In this document: one piece after another, positions 39,400 to 50,879 of the stretch | How positions within the stretch are numbered: position 1 is the first letter of the stretch | How the letters are laid out: each line of letters starts with the position of its first letter | Source: Adiantum capillus-veneris | Lineage: Eukaryota > Streptophyta > Polypodiopsida > Polypodiales > Pteridaceae | DNA: 60,000 nt | Direction of reading: 5' to 3' | Assembly (NCBI GenBank): GCA_014529385.2 | Contig: CM043958.1 | Span: forward strand, 150,608,793 to 150,668,792 | Made by a program: the position numbers and the translations under genes | The notes under the pieces: model-generated | The model's database searches: none | What the model saw: only the letters and a program-made list of their open reading frames with translations | Told to the model about the DNA's origin: nothing

Positions 39400-39944
39400 A
39401 CTACCATGACCGGTGGAGAAAACTCCACTCAAGGTTGTTGCATATCATGTGCGCCATCATGAGAACCTGTGGTCGTTCATCTAGGTCCACCGGTGGGCGG
39501 CAAGGTCCAAAGCCCATATTGCTGCTCCGTGCATCAAGGGTGGCATGAATAAAGTGTCAAAAAGCCATCCCTTCGTCTGGGGCTCCTAGAAATGTGCCTG
39601 ATGACACTATATCTCTAGCTATCCAATGTTGCATATCCTCCTGTCAATCTAGCTCTAGGTGTTGATCCCATGGTAAAGCGTGTGGGAGCCGCGGAGAGAT
39701 GTTCTCAAGATACACATATGAGGCGACCACATCCACTTGACCTCCTACTAAAGTGAATGTAGTATGATTGTTGCCAGAAGTATAACAAGTCATGACCTTG
39801 GTCTTCCCAAGGTTCGCTGTGACACCTTTGTGTGTACAAAAACCATCTAATGAATGTAGATGCTCCTGGAGGCTCTCCTCGAGACTCAAACACCAATATA
39901 ATGTCGTCAGCATAAGTCATAATATGTATTGAGGTACCTGCCAA

Positions 39945-40560
39945 CGAGTCCTTGGGTTCTATGAAAAAGAACTACTTGCAGTTATTCATGCATTAGGTTC
40001 ATGGAAGCACTACTTGCTAGGCACACCTTTCATCATACGAACATACCATCAAAGTATCAAGTACTTTCTTACACAAACCAAGCTTTTCGACCAACAAATA
40101 AGGTGGAATAATTTTCTTTTGCAATTTTATTTTCACATAACTCACATTCCAAGAAAGAAAAATGCAAGTGCAGATGCACTCTCACATTGGCCTAGGTTCA
40201 ATGTTGTCTCTATTGCATACAGTCGTGACCTTATAAGCATGATTGGCAAGTACGCAAAAGATGGAGACCATCTAACTATTATGGCTGACCTATAGAATGA
40301 TAAGACCCATACTCACTAAAGGATGGTTTTTTGCATGGTTCAAGACTATGCATAACAAAGAATCTACATGAGAAGGTTATGTATGAATCCCATGCACCTC
40401 CTTATGCAGGGCACCGTGGAACATAGGCCACAACCCAAGCAATAGAAACTTATTTGTATTGGCCCACTGTGCAACATGACATTCAAGACTATATGGAGCA
40501 ATGCATAGTATGTCAAAAGGTCAAGTATGAGAGACACAAGGCCCTTGGAGCTTTTGACTA
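39945..40560 (+). pseudogene. Gypsy RNase H and integrase-finger fragment
   Basis: Plus-strand pieces: YEKELLAVIHALGSWKHYLL, then RTYHQSIKYFLTQTKLF and NASADALSHWPRFN (RNase H), followed near 40380-40540 by APPYAGHRGT and CIVCQKVKYERHKA (integrase zinc finger). It resembles the H/E families but not exactly. It is inserted in the LINE RT between ALVK and DSLAGTSIHI, in the opposite orientation. No LTRs are seen at its borders. Confidence 0.7.
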
Positions 40561-40689
40561 GTGCCACCTTGCACATAATAAAGTCGGTGACCTCATCAAT
40601 GTAAAGAACAAATAGTGTAGGAGATAGCAAGCATCCTTGCTTCACACAAATAGTGTCACAAAGTGATGTCGTGGCAACCTGCTACAGAA

Positions 40690-41149
40690 GACAGAGAGAG
40701 ATCCGCAACCGCTCAAGAAATACGGCAAAATATCCAACGCAAATCACAGGCCGTATGGATGCTGATGTGGTAGCCGTACAGAGATGACATGGCCTTGCTT
40801 TTTGACAACCACACTTTTGGGCATCAGATTTTTAGCGCAGAGTGCTTTCGAAAACATCCAGCTTTATGTAACAATTGCTTTTCAATGCCTATAAAATAGT
40901 GCCTAGGGAGCATGGTTACACATCTACAATGACTACCCAGCAATTGTACTATGTGGATTATTTAATATAAAATAAAGTATTGAAAGGGCCGCGAAACTTT
41001 GGAGCCACAGCTCATGGGAGTACTCCGGCACTCCGTGTCTCGTCTACTATGATGGGTTCTCACTTTCAAGTCCAAGTGTTTGCTGTTTTGATCTAGTTCA
41101 ATGATTGTTGCAGTGATTTAACCACCTTGCTAGTGGCTTGCCGGTTACA
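40690..41149 (+). repeat. LTR L (partial)
   Basis: U3-like GCTGATGTGGTAGCCGTAC (about 40759), a TATA-like CCTATAAAATAG at about 40898-40909, an R motif variant 40971-41010 (AATAAAGTATTGAAAGGGCC) and the end GGTTACA at 41149. PBS follows. Confidence 0.65.
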
Positions 41150-41150
41150 G

Positions 41151-41162
41151 TGGTATCAAAGC
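41151..41162 (+). promoter_or_regulatory. Primer binding site, tRNA-iMet type
   Basis: TGGTATCAAAGC lies one base after LTR L. Confidence 0.75.
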
Positions 41163-41861
41163 TCAAATGATTGTTCTTTTCAGAGTAATCCGGTCCAAAA
41201 CAGCCTATTGAAGTTTCTATACAGAAATTGCTTTTTGAAGACAAAGCAAAAATTGCTTTTGAAGAAAAAGCTTTTTACAAAAGTTGTCTTTGGGGAAAGC
41301 TCTTCTTAAAATAAATTTTTTGTTAAAGACGCTACTTTTCAAAAGAGTTGCTTTTTGGAAGAAGCTGCTTTTCAAAAAAGTTGCTTTTTGGAAGAAGCTA
41401 CTTTTAGGAGTAAATTGCTTTTTGGGGGAAGTTGTTTTTTTGGGAGAGGCTGATTTTTGAAAGAAGGTTCCTTTTGAAGGCGTTGCTTTTCAACAAAGTT
41501 GCAGAAGTTGACAAAAGGGAAAGAGGACATTGAGGGGAAAGCAGTTCCAAACTCGGCAAGGACTACCACCAGGTCTTCAGTGTGGGGCAAGACAATAAGC
41601 AGAGGACAAAAAAGCAAAGAAAGCTAATCTTTTGACAAGTTGCAAGAACTTTTTGACTTCCAGAGGGATGGGTAGAATCTCTTTCTTTGTGCAAATAGAA
41701 AAGTTGTAGTTGGCTAAGCTTTTTCGACAAGGTAAACATCAAAAATGCAACACAATAAATCTGTTGATGTGCGTTAAGGATTCAAGCAGAGTGAGCTTAG
41801 TGAGTTACTCAACTTGAGAGGGTTGGAAAGGAATTGTTAGAATCTCTTAAAAAGCTGAATT
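41163..41861. other. Leader of element L with degenerate short repeats
   Basis: 41180-41500 is built of imperfect units around TTGCTTTTTGGAAGAAGC. No gag motif was recognised. Confidence 0.45.
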
Positions 41862-42310
41862 TGTAATAGGCTTAGTACTTACAAGGTGGTAATTCCACAG
41901 CAACACATAAACATAACTAAAAACTTTAAAACTTAAACTTCAAAACTCAAAGTAGTCGCGACACAAAGCGATGGAGTTCCACTCTAAGGAGCACTAGCCC
42001 CAAACTCTAGCGCCCCTTTTGAAACTTCATTTAATATTATTTAATCACAGAGTACAACTACCGAGGAGTCCACTCTACAATCTGCTACCCAGCTGATTTG
42101 CAATGTGGACCCCCTAGGTACACTTATAAAGGCCCTTGGCAGAAAAGTAACAGTCCCAAAGGCTTGCACTAGCTCCAAAAATACTTGCACCAAAAGCTCT
42201 GGTAGCCTTGAGAAAAATAATAAATATGCCACATGGCAGGCCAAAAAAAAGCGCCAAAATTTTGGGCTACCACATCAGCACCATATGGCAGGGCTGCCAT
42301 ATCATCATTG

Positions 42311-42369
<59 letters not shown>

Positions 42370-42900
42370 TTATGTTGGCCTTATGTGCCACATCATCATG
42401 CCTCTCCTTAAAAGAAGAGTGATCGCCCTCGATTACGCCTACAATGGACAAGAAAATAGCTTAGTAGACACCAACTCTATGATTACACCATCTGAGAACA
42501 CAAACCATGCACTGGCAGAAAGATGCAAGTCACTAAACAATCATAATCACATTCACATCACTATCCCCGTTGAGATCTTAGATATGAACCGTGATCATTT
42601 TATGACTTCTTTATTTAGCCATCACATCCTGACCGCATTAATCTCTCACGGATGTCATGATGCATTGAATCTTGTCATTCCGGATCCACCTCAACAAGAC
42701 AAAATTCTGCAATCATTTCATTTTTCACACATATGCAAACAAAACAACAGTTGTAAAAGTCTCTGTTATAGCCTCCAGTCTCTTCTTATAATGCTCTTGC
42801 CTTGCATGGTAAGTGCTCTGTTCCATTTTCCTTGGAGTTCCAATGGAATGTAAGTCTTAAGCAATAATTGCTCACTCCATCCTCTAAAGGTTATCAGGAG
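41862..42900 (-). repeat. LTR on minus strand, inverted to LTR L
   Basis: End (minus) AAGCCTATTACA at 41862, R motif variant 41985-42040, TATA-like CCTTTATAAGTG at about 42121-42132, TC tract 42318-42366, and further up blocks also present in LTR A (GTAATCGAGGGCGAT, TGGATGTGATGGCTAAAT). The upper limit is approximate. With LTR L it forms an inverted pair 0.7 kb apart. Confidence 0.65.
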
Positions 42901-42952
42901 GATACACCTTCATGCTCTTCTAAAGTGATGGTTGAAGGCGCGCTTCGAACTT

Positions 42953-43480
42953 TCACATCTTTTCCTCGTCGGAAATCTTCATAAATAAGAGAACCGACCA
43001 ACGCTTGTCAACATAGTCAATGACCTTCTCACATTCTTTTCGTGCAAACCAATCTCCATCCTTCCCGATGTCCTTATCAAAGTCAGGAGGAAGAAATTGC
43101 TCATAAAATTCAGATTTGCAATGTGTCCAAGTCCTAGCTTGAGGTCCTTCAAGAATCTTGGCTAACCACCAGTTGCTTATCATCTCCTTTAGATACATCC
43201 CTACATGACGCAACTTGGATTTCTCACTGAAGTTGCCGTTTGCAAAAGCAACCTCAGAATGTGTAATGAAAAAGAGAGCCTTGGTGACATCTCTCCGTCC
43301 AGGGTAACTGTCAAACCTGACCTCTTTATCTCTAGTTTTGAAAACTCGCATCTTTCTATGATGCTTGCAGCTGGCCTTCTTGAACTTGGGTTTTTCTTTA
43401 GGATTACGTTAAGTCGTAGGTGCTTTCCTCTTAGAAGAGGGTTTAGATATTGTAACAAAAGTAGAAGTGGTATAATCAAG
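42953..43480 (-). pseudogene. Gag of gypsy element G
   Basis: Frame 42953-43351 reads EVRFDSYPGRRDVTKALFFI, FANGNFSEKSKLRHVGMYL, ISNWWLAKILEGPQARTW and HCKSEFYEQFLPPDFDKD, the gag/capsid domain found in gypsy elements (hydrophobic helices, then W and the F..QF.P pattern). The upstream piece is Lys-rich. It stops after KISDEEKM where LTR sequence begins, so the rest is deleted. One frame change is visible around 43350. Confidence 0.7.
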
Positions 43481-43526
43481 TGAATATGATGGAGAAGAGA
43501 TAGATATGTCTTTACTATCGTTCAAA

Positions 43527-43562
<36 letters not shown>
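43527..43562 (+). repeat. (GA)n in leader/gag of element G
   Basis: A GA run with one AA interruption. Confidence 0.95.
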
Positions 43563-43893
43563 CGCATTGCTTTTCCTAGCTTTTGTTCTTCGCAACAAGG
43601 TGTTTTTTATCCTAGGATCCCTTGTGCACATCAACACCTTGATCCATGTTTTCCTCTTACCGATTGTTACCTCTGACACTGGCTTCCTAATCCTCATCAA
43701 CATCCTTCTCTTGGAGCTTCTTGAGGCCTTCCACAACCTTTTGAACCTCTAGCAAAGTAAGAAGTTAAGTAACTCTACAAGTTGAGCTTGTACTTGTTGA
43801 AGCTTCTCTTTAGCGGTTCTTCCTTGGCTCGGCATGGCTCTTACCATATCTCCTCAAAATCGTCCTCCTTTGCAGAGAAAGAGAGACAACATT

Positions 43894-44970
43894 GCTCTAA
43901 TGCCAATGTCACAACAAGGAGCCCACACAAATAATCATTAGACTTATATAAATAGAATCTGACACGGAGAATAGGGAGAAGAGTGTGTAAGAATATTGGC
44001 ACATTGTTGGGAACTAGCAGATGGGCTCCCCTCCCCCCCTCTTAAAGACTATCTTTATAAACATGGAGAATCTTATACAAGCACAAGAACCAGAGAAGCC
44101 CTCCGTTCTAGATCTCAGACTCGATAATACTCCTTGTGGGAGCTCGAAAGACGGAGCTCTCTACTGAGTGATCCTCCAGTTTTCTTTTAAAGCACAAACT
44201 CTACAAACCATTTTCGATTCCATTTCCGGAACCCTTCGAGCGTAGGCCAAAGCCTCCTTCCTAAGATCTCAAAGATAGGGTACCTGCAAAACACAAACAC
44301 ATCAGCAAACTCTGCTCATGCATAGATCCTCACCTTGCTTTTTCTGGGGCTGAAAATATGGGTCGCCGGTAAGAGGCTATTATATGGAGAGAATAGAGTC
44401 GATTTCTCCCAAACATAGCAGCAGATTGGAGGCGCCTAGTTTTTTGCCATTATTTTAGTAAGTGGCTGCCCACTTATCATGTGGTCAACCAAACACTTTT
44501 AAAAATGGTCTAAACCTGCTAAAAACTCATAAACCTTAAAAGCTGAAATTTATCTTTACACAAACACAACCCAAGCATCCCTGGATGCAATCTCGATCCC
44601 AGATGCAATGCCAACATAGACTCTTTTACGAGAAAGCATCTGCTTTCCCAAAGCACTCAACACCAACTCGCTTTTTCAGAAAGCAACTGCATTTCTTCAA
44701 AGCTACTCGTAAACCATCTGCATTCAAGTGCTTGCATCTTATGCATAACAGATCCTCAGTCGGGTTTCCTACTTAGACCATTGAGTTTTCCCTAACAGAT
44801 TCTCCCATCACCTATCATGTGACACATCGGGAGATCTCCACTACTCAATCTCTCATCCACCGAACGTACGGAACAACTCCTTAGAGATGCTCTATATCAC
44901 CCATCAAATGATGCATCAAAGATGTCCATTCCGGATGGCTTATTTGTTAAAGTTATAGCATCTCAAGTGA
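43894..44970 (-). repeat. LTR G (minus copy) and PBS
   Basis: PBS 43894-43905 (TGGCATTAGAGC, mutated iMet type). The LTR ends in TGTGACA(T) at 43907 and runs up to about 44970. It matches the plus-strand copy 53715-56264 in several blocks, e.g. CTGGATGCARTCTC, AAGTGGCTGCCCACTTAT and the AGGAGAATCTTTAT-like region. No internal insertion here, so the intact LTR is about 1.06 kb. Confidence 0.7.
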
Positions 44971-45059
44971 AGGGCCCAATGTGATCCCAATATTTATTTT
45001 GGCTTTAGGTATTTATTTTACTTATTTGTCAAATCTTGGGTAGGAAGGGGGGTACTTAC

Positions 45060-45315
<256 letters not shown>

Positions 45316-46320
45316 ACTCGGCTCACTGATCGTGTGGGAAAAAGCAGCACCATGAAGAAGAGGAAAGGAGCGGTTGAAGACGAGGAGCAGTGGAGCATCG
45401 CCAACCTTGGCGTTCAAAATCAGCGTTTTAAAACACACGCTAAGTCGGCGTTTTTTTGGCTTATTACGAGTTGAAGCGCACTAGCGAGGTAGAATACAAG
45501 GCAAAGTTTCCTATTGGCTAGGCGTTGTGGAGCGCAAGCAAGTGAAAGGCCTTCTGGCCAAGTGTTTCGAAACACTATCGGTGTGCTAGTCACTATTGTA
45601 GTGACCAACGAGTAGTGGGCACTTTTCAGCTACATTCTGAGACGCCCACACAATAGAGGCCTTGGCAACGTTTCAAGCGGCGCCCTGCACGGCCAAGTTG
45701 GAGAGCCGGTGGAGGCACTGTGGTGCCTGCATTTTGATGAGTATGGCAGTTGAAGGTGATGGGCATCATGGGACGCTAAAAGCAGTGCTTGGTCTTTGTG
45801 CTAGCATTCTAAAACACTATTGGCAAGGCCTATGGAATGACCTTCTCCTTCGCCACTGCATCTTGAAATGTTGCTTCAACAAGAAGTCTTTGCGAACAAA
45901 GGAATTTGAGATGCTGATTGGAGAGCTTCTTTGGACACTGTCTTAGGAGAGATCGGCTTGTCTTGGCCCCCATCACGAGGTCCCTCTCAGTTAATTCCAA
46001 CGAAGCCTTGGCATCACCAATGACCCTTACTCAAACTTCGGCTATGGAAAGTGATTGGGCTTGCACCAAGTTAGTGACCTTTGCACAACGGGTGCCAACA
46101 ATGCATTTGGCTTGAGATTGCAAAGCCAAAAGGAAATACACAACCTTGCAAGAGGACGAAGGCAAAGGTAAGCTTGACAGGGATAGCAAGGCAAAGATAA
46201 TGGTTTTTTGCGTGTAGCTTCGGGCTCAAATGACCAACTGTTGCTAAATGGACTACTTTCTTATTTTTCTAAGATAATTTCTATTTATTGAAATTAGGAT
46301 ATTTAAATGTGTACACTTGA
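45316..46320. other. Unassigned sequence downstream of PBS M
   Basis: A start MKKRKGAVEDEEQWSI at 45351 could be a gag N terminus (66 aa frame to 45474). After that no family is recognisable. Two related short pieces occur (GCGAAGTGTTTCGAAACACTAT-like at 45557 and CATTCTAAAACACTAT at 45806). Confidence 0.4.
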
Positions 46321-46325
46321 ACTGT

Positions 46326-47286
46326 TGTAACGTACACATCTAACCCTATGTGCATGTGGACAAGCTACTTCAGGTCCAGGGTTAAGGTCAGCTTAGGAAG
46401 TGTTCTAGCACCTTTGTGAGCCTATTAGGGCAAATTTGCTAAGTCCTATAAAAGAAACCTAGCACTAGCACTTTCTAGCAAAAGAGGTAGTAGAAGTTCA
46501 CCAACTTACAGTGCACCTTCTCAGCAAGACCGGCAGGTGACCTAGCGTTTCCAACCAACAGCAAATCAGGCGTAGCGTTTGTCATCGGCAATGCCAGAAC
46601 AGCTCTGGCGTTTTGCACATCCCGGATCAGCCCTGGTGTTTTTGCACTTTGCTGATAGCATCAGCGTTTTGCAGATTCCCGGTAACAGATCAACCCCAGC
46701 ATCAACGTTTTCAGTTTTCAGCACTTAGACTCCACACAAACCAGCCCCTAGCCTCACAGATCTCACCTAGCCGTAGCGGTTCCTCGCTGCACGGTCAGAT
46801 CAGCCAGTGTTTTCAGCTTCAGCCCGCTGCATTTTCAGCGCATTGTCGTCACGTCGTCGCCATCGCCGTCCTCGTCGACACGGTGTCAGAATTCAGTAGT
46901 TAGCAGATTTGCAGATTTCAGCCCCTGGCGTTTTCAGATTTCAGCCCGTCTCGTCATCATCATCATTGTCATCGACATCGTCGGCAAGTCCATTACATCT
47001 AGACCATTGTACCAGATTTGTGCAATCAATAGCATAGACCTCTGTCGCCATAGAGAGGGGGTCCTTGGAGGAGGGTTTGACAACCGTCTGGTGTCGTATT
47101 CTTCTCTCTCATCTCTCAATCTCAACACCTTCATTCACAGTGTCATTCACTTTGTTTGTGATCATTTGCACTCTCTCACTAAAGGAAAGGAAGGTTCTCC
47201 CTCCCGTAAGTAAAAGGAACTCTTGAGCACAGTTCGGAGCACTCATCTTGAGCAAAGTTCAACATTCACTTCCGCTGCACCTTACA
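46326..47286 (+). repeat. 5' LTR of element H
   Basis: 961 bp; TATA-like CCTATAAAAGAAACC at 46443-46457; ends CACCTTACA. It matches 52533-53706, except that the 3' LTR has an extra block of about 178 bp. Repeated CAGCGTTTTGCA-type units occur at 46550-46700. Confidence 0.85.
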
Positions 47287-47287
47287 T

Positions 47288-47299
47288 TGGTATCAGAGC
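47288..47299 (+). promoter_or_regulatory. Primer binding site of element H
   Basis: TGGTATCAGAGC, identical to the initiator tRNA-Met complement, one base after the LTR. Confidence 0.85.
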
Positions 47300-47724
47300 T
47301 TTGGCAGTGTTCTGTATCACTCAAGGAAAGAACCACAAGAATTTTTTTGCTTGTTGCAGTCGCACGTAACCCAAGTCCACTTGGGCGTGTCGACTTCTAA
47401 TCGTGTTTTGAAGAGTGATAGGTAACCCAAGAAAGAAGGGCTTGTCCGGCCTCCCCTCGTTCCTCTTTTCACTCACTGAGAGCGGACTGTGCACTTAGCG
47501 GCCGGCCAATCGACGTGAGGTGGGAAAAACCAAGAACCACAAGAACCCAAGTTCCTCGTGAACTTAAGTACCCAAGATCTCAGTGTATGATCATCACCAG
47601 AAGCGGAATGGATACTTTGTGCGGAGGTGATTAGCATGGAGGTGGCGAAGAAGAATTTTCCCCATCATGAGGTTTTCCTGACCCTCCCCCTTCCCTATTT
47701 ACGCCAAGGGTTGCACCAAATCCT

Positions 47725-48275
47725 ATGGAGACTTTGGTCAAGACGATGATGGACATGATGCTAAACAAGAGGCGCAACGCGCCACCTTGGATCGCGAGCA
47801 TGATCAAGCACGCTTGGCGACCGAGGAAAGAAAGGCAGCCTTGGATCGCAAGCGCGAAGAAAGAAAGGCAGCCTTGGATCGCAAGCGCGAAGAAAGAAAG
47901 GCAGACTTAGATCGCGAGCGCGAAGAACGACGGTTAGCCTTGGAGCGTGAGTGCGAGCAAGCACACTTGGCGGCCGAAGAAAGAAAGGCAGCTATTAAGC
48001 TTGAGCGTGAGCAAGCACGCAAAGCCCAACGCATAGCCACCAAAGACAGACGAGTGGCCTTGGAGTTAGAGCATGAGGCGCAGAGAAACCAACGTATGCA
48101 AGAGTTAGTCCTACTGGTACTCACCTCGAAGCCTGAGCCGGTCAAAGATGTTGGTAGTTCATCAAGTAGCACAAGCAGAGATGCGGACTCCAACAACCCC
48201 GTCACTAAGAAGTTGACATCCAATATGACGGTAAGATGGATGCTAGTGTCATTCATTCTTGGTTGTATCAATTAA
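47725..48275 (+). CDS. Coiled-coil N-terminal Gag protein of element H
   Basis: Starts METLVKTMMDMMLNK; a frameshift near 47770 leads into the main frame (47787-48275), which reads DREHDQARLATEERKAALDR and so on. The unit ERKAALDRKRE (11 residues, 33 bp) is repeated three times with changes at 47823-47921, followed by less regular copies. Almost all residues are charged or Ala/Leu, so a long single helix or coiled coil is expected (residues about 1-110). A Ser-rich stretch (GSSSSSTSRDADSNNP) follows. A frame change near 48270 separates it from the capsid part. Function inferred: assembly domain. Confidence 0.55.
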
Positions 48276-49167
48276 AAATTTAATGCTTATTTTGCGACAA
48301 CTAAGAAGACAGGGAATAGCAAGGTTTTGATAACAACCATGTGCCTTGCCGGCGATGCCATTAATTGGTATCACGCATGGCAAGAGGCACACTTGACCGC
48401 GCACCTAAAGGAAGCCAAAGAAGGCGTGCCTCTTTCCTTCAATTGGGCCGACTTCCAAGAAAAGCTCAAGGCGTGGTTTATGCCTCCTCAGTACCTAGCG
48501 CAGTTGAAAGAAGATTGGCGCAATCTCAAGCAAAATGGTATGCCAGTCGTGTTTTTCTAACCGTGTTTTGTAGCTCGGCACCCAATTACGCAAATCGGAT
48601 GATGAGCGCAAAGAGGCATTCCTTCTCAAGTTGGACAAATATATCAAGTTTAATGAAGAAGTCTTCGACCCCGTGGATCTCAACAAGGCGGTAGCAATTG
48701 CTCTCTCCCAAGAGATGAAGCACAACAAGGGAAATCCTATCGAGAACAAGTCTTCTCACAGTCCCTCTCAGACTCCTCACAACCCACAGAACGGTAAGAA
48801 TGGTAAGAACGGTAACTGTTCTAGAAAATCCTCCTCTAATCCTTCGGAAAAGAACTCACAAAATGAATCTAAGGGTAAAGCTAAAACACTTGCTAAACCT
48901 AAGCTAACCCCTCATGGAAAAGCTGCAAAAGGAATTATAGGAGGATACATAACGGTAAAAGAACAAGTCATTTATGCTAAGGAAGGTCGTTGTTATCAAT
49001 GTCACGTCAAGGGTCACATTAAGGCAGCTTGTCCTAAGACAGCCCCACCTATAGAACCCAAAGCACCAACAGCTACCACAAGCACTTTAATGAACCAATC
49101 TGAGTCTCTACATGTTTCTGACACACACACATTGATGAGTCTCTCTTTAAATGTTATGGTCATATGA
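48276..49167 (+). pseudogene. Gag capsid and zinc knuckle of element H
   Basis: 48300-48560: NSKVLITTMCLAGDAINWYH, SFNWADFQEKLKAWFMPPQY, QLKEDWRNLKQNGMPVVFF, the gypsy gag domain. After a stop at 48558 and a frame change comes 48631-49167: FDPVDLNKAVAIALSQEMKH, an Asn/Lys-rich linker (GKNGKNGNCSRKS) and a proper CCHC knuckle CYQCHVKGHIKAACP near 48990-49035. The knuckle is intact (CX2CX4HX4C), unlike those of B and E. Confidence 0.75.
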
Positions 49168-49481
49168 AGGGTCAACGTTTTGTCATATTGTTTGATTCAG
49201 GCAGTATGCATGATGTGATTGGTGCCTCTCTTGTAGAGAGAGCCCGCCTAGAGGTTAGTCAGACATCTCCTCTTGAGGTGTCGGGCTTCACTCCCGGTAT
49301 GGACTCTCCAGTTACCCACGGCATTCAGGCTCCAGAGAGGTATTCGGCTTTGTTTACCAAGTTTAAGCATCTGTTTTTGCAGGATGATCTTCCACCCCGT
49401 CTCCCTCCCGAGTGGCCGGAGGACCATCGCATCGAACTCGCGGAGGGGGCACAGCCTGTCAGTAAGGCTCCCTACGTTTGA
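49164..49481 (+). pseudogene. First half of protease fused to RT N-terminus, element H
   Basis: FVILFDSGSMHDVIGASLVE holds the active-site DSG; LEVSGFTPGM follows and then the frame goes straight to ITHGIQ-like APERYSALFTKFKHLFLQDD and RLPPEWPEDHRIELAEG, the RT leader region. The second half of protease is missing here. It is found at 51597-51860. The frame ends with a stop at 49479. Confidence 0.75.
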
Positions 49482-50770
49482 ACAAGACTCGGGAAGAAGA
49501 GTTAGAGTGGCAACTCATGGAGTTGGTGGCCAGAGGATTCATACGTCCTAGTGTAAGTCCTTTTGCTGCTTCTATTATGTTTGTCCGCAAGAAGGATGGT
49601 TTGTCTCGTTTGTGTGTTGATTACAGGGCATTGAACAAGATGACCGTCAAGAACAAGTTTCAGATGCCTCACATTGAGTATATCCTCAATAGGCTCAATG
49701 GGGCAAAGGTTTTCAGTAAGGTCGATCTGAAAAGTGGATACCATCACGTAAGGGTATTCAAAGGCGACATCTACAGGAGCGCTTTTCGCATAGAGCGAGG
49801 GCAATGGGAGTATATGGTCATGCCTTTTGTATTGACAGGTGTCGTGGGTACATTTAACCGTCTCATGGTAGGCCGTTTTGGCGATATGGTTGGTATATGT
49901 GTGTTCATCTTTCTTGATGATATTCTCCCTTTTTCTGCATCGTGAGAACAACATGAAAAGCATGTAGAAAGGGTATTAACCCATTTGGATGAGTGTCAGT
50001 TGTACATTGCAGCTAAGAAATTTGAGTTTTTTCTCACTGAAGCTACTTATCTCAGTTATATCATTTCTGCAGAAGGCGTTAAGCTAGATCCCGCGAAGGT
50101 GGAACAGGTACATAATTGGGATTTGCCAGAAACTGCATATGATATGCGTTCTTTTCTTGGTTTATGTCAAGCATATAGTTCGCACATAGAGAATTTTGTA
50201 CGCATTGCCGCATCCATGACAGATGTTTTGAAAGGGGTAAAGACTCGCCAACAGCGCGTGGATTTACCCGAGGCAATCATTGAGGCCTTCGCAGCTCTCA
50301 AGATTGCGGTGACAGAAGCATCGTGTCTTATCCTTGCCTCTTGGGATGACCCCTTTGAGGTATGGACGGATACGAGCAATGTCGCCATAGGCACTGTGCT
50401 TCAACAACACGGCCGTCCAGTTGCATTCCTTAGTCGGAAGCTCAATAGTGCAAAAAAGAACTATTCAGTTTATGATAAATAACTTTTATCTCGTTCACGC
50501 TCTTAAGCATTGGAAGCATTTTTTGTATGGTAGAGAGTTCACAGTTTGCACAGATCACCAAGCCCTCAAGTGGCTCCAGTCTATGCCTAGTGCACATCGG
50601 AGTGATCGCCAAGCACTGTGGTCACAATTTTTTGAGCAATTTGGAGGTTTGATTGAGTATGTGCCTGGAAAAGCTAACCCAGTTGCAGATGCGTTAAGTC
50701 ACAAAGGACAGATCCTGGCTCTTGAATTAAGATCCACAGTTTCTCTTCAAGGTGTGTCTTTCGATAGCAT
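49478..50770 (+). pseudogene. Reverse transcriptase-RNase H of element H
   Basis: 49478-49945: FIRPSVSPFAASIMFVRKKD, RLCVDYRALNKMTVKNKFQ, FSKVDLKSGYHHVRVF, MPFVLTGVVGTFNRLM, VFIFLDDILPFS (catalytic DD). A short break and stop at 49945. 49985-50482: KKFEFFLTEATYLSYIISAE, LDPAKVEQVHNW, MRSFLGLCQAYSSHIENF, WTDTSNVAIGTVLQQHGRPV (RNase H start). 50510-50720: HALKHWKHFLYGREFTVCTD, QFGGLIEYVPGKANPVADAL. Stops and frame changes at each junction. Confidence 0.8.
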
Positions 50771-50879
50771 AAAGAACCAGTAAACAGATTCCGAGTTTGG
50801 TAAGCAATGATTGCAGGCTCTTGCTTCCCAAGGGCCTAGCAACTATCTCATTCGTGATGGTTTGTTGTATTTTCGTCAC

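Larger units (their letters stand above)
38072..40680 (-). mobile_element. LINE of a second family, twice interrupted
   Basis: The 3' end (minus) reads GGCCTTTCAAAGACATTAAT, close to the main family's GGCCTTTTGAAGACGTTAAT, and is also followed by (TC)n. The RT region lies at 39644-39944 (THIMTYADDIILV, GVTANLGKTKVMTCYTSG) and, after an interruption, at about 40560-40645 (MKQGCLLSPTLFVLYIDE). Solo LTR 39248-39399 and the gypsy fragment 39945-40560 are inserted. The C-terminal region 38200-39240 is too mutated to read. Long dead. Confidence 0.7.

Noticed and set aside
42420-42853. Plus-strand frame reading ENTNHALAERCKSLNNHNH as a gene
   Set aside because: The same region on the minus strand matches LTR blocks of element A (GTAATCGAGGGCGAT and others), so it is LTR sequence.
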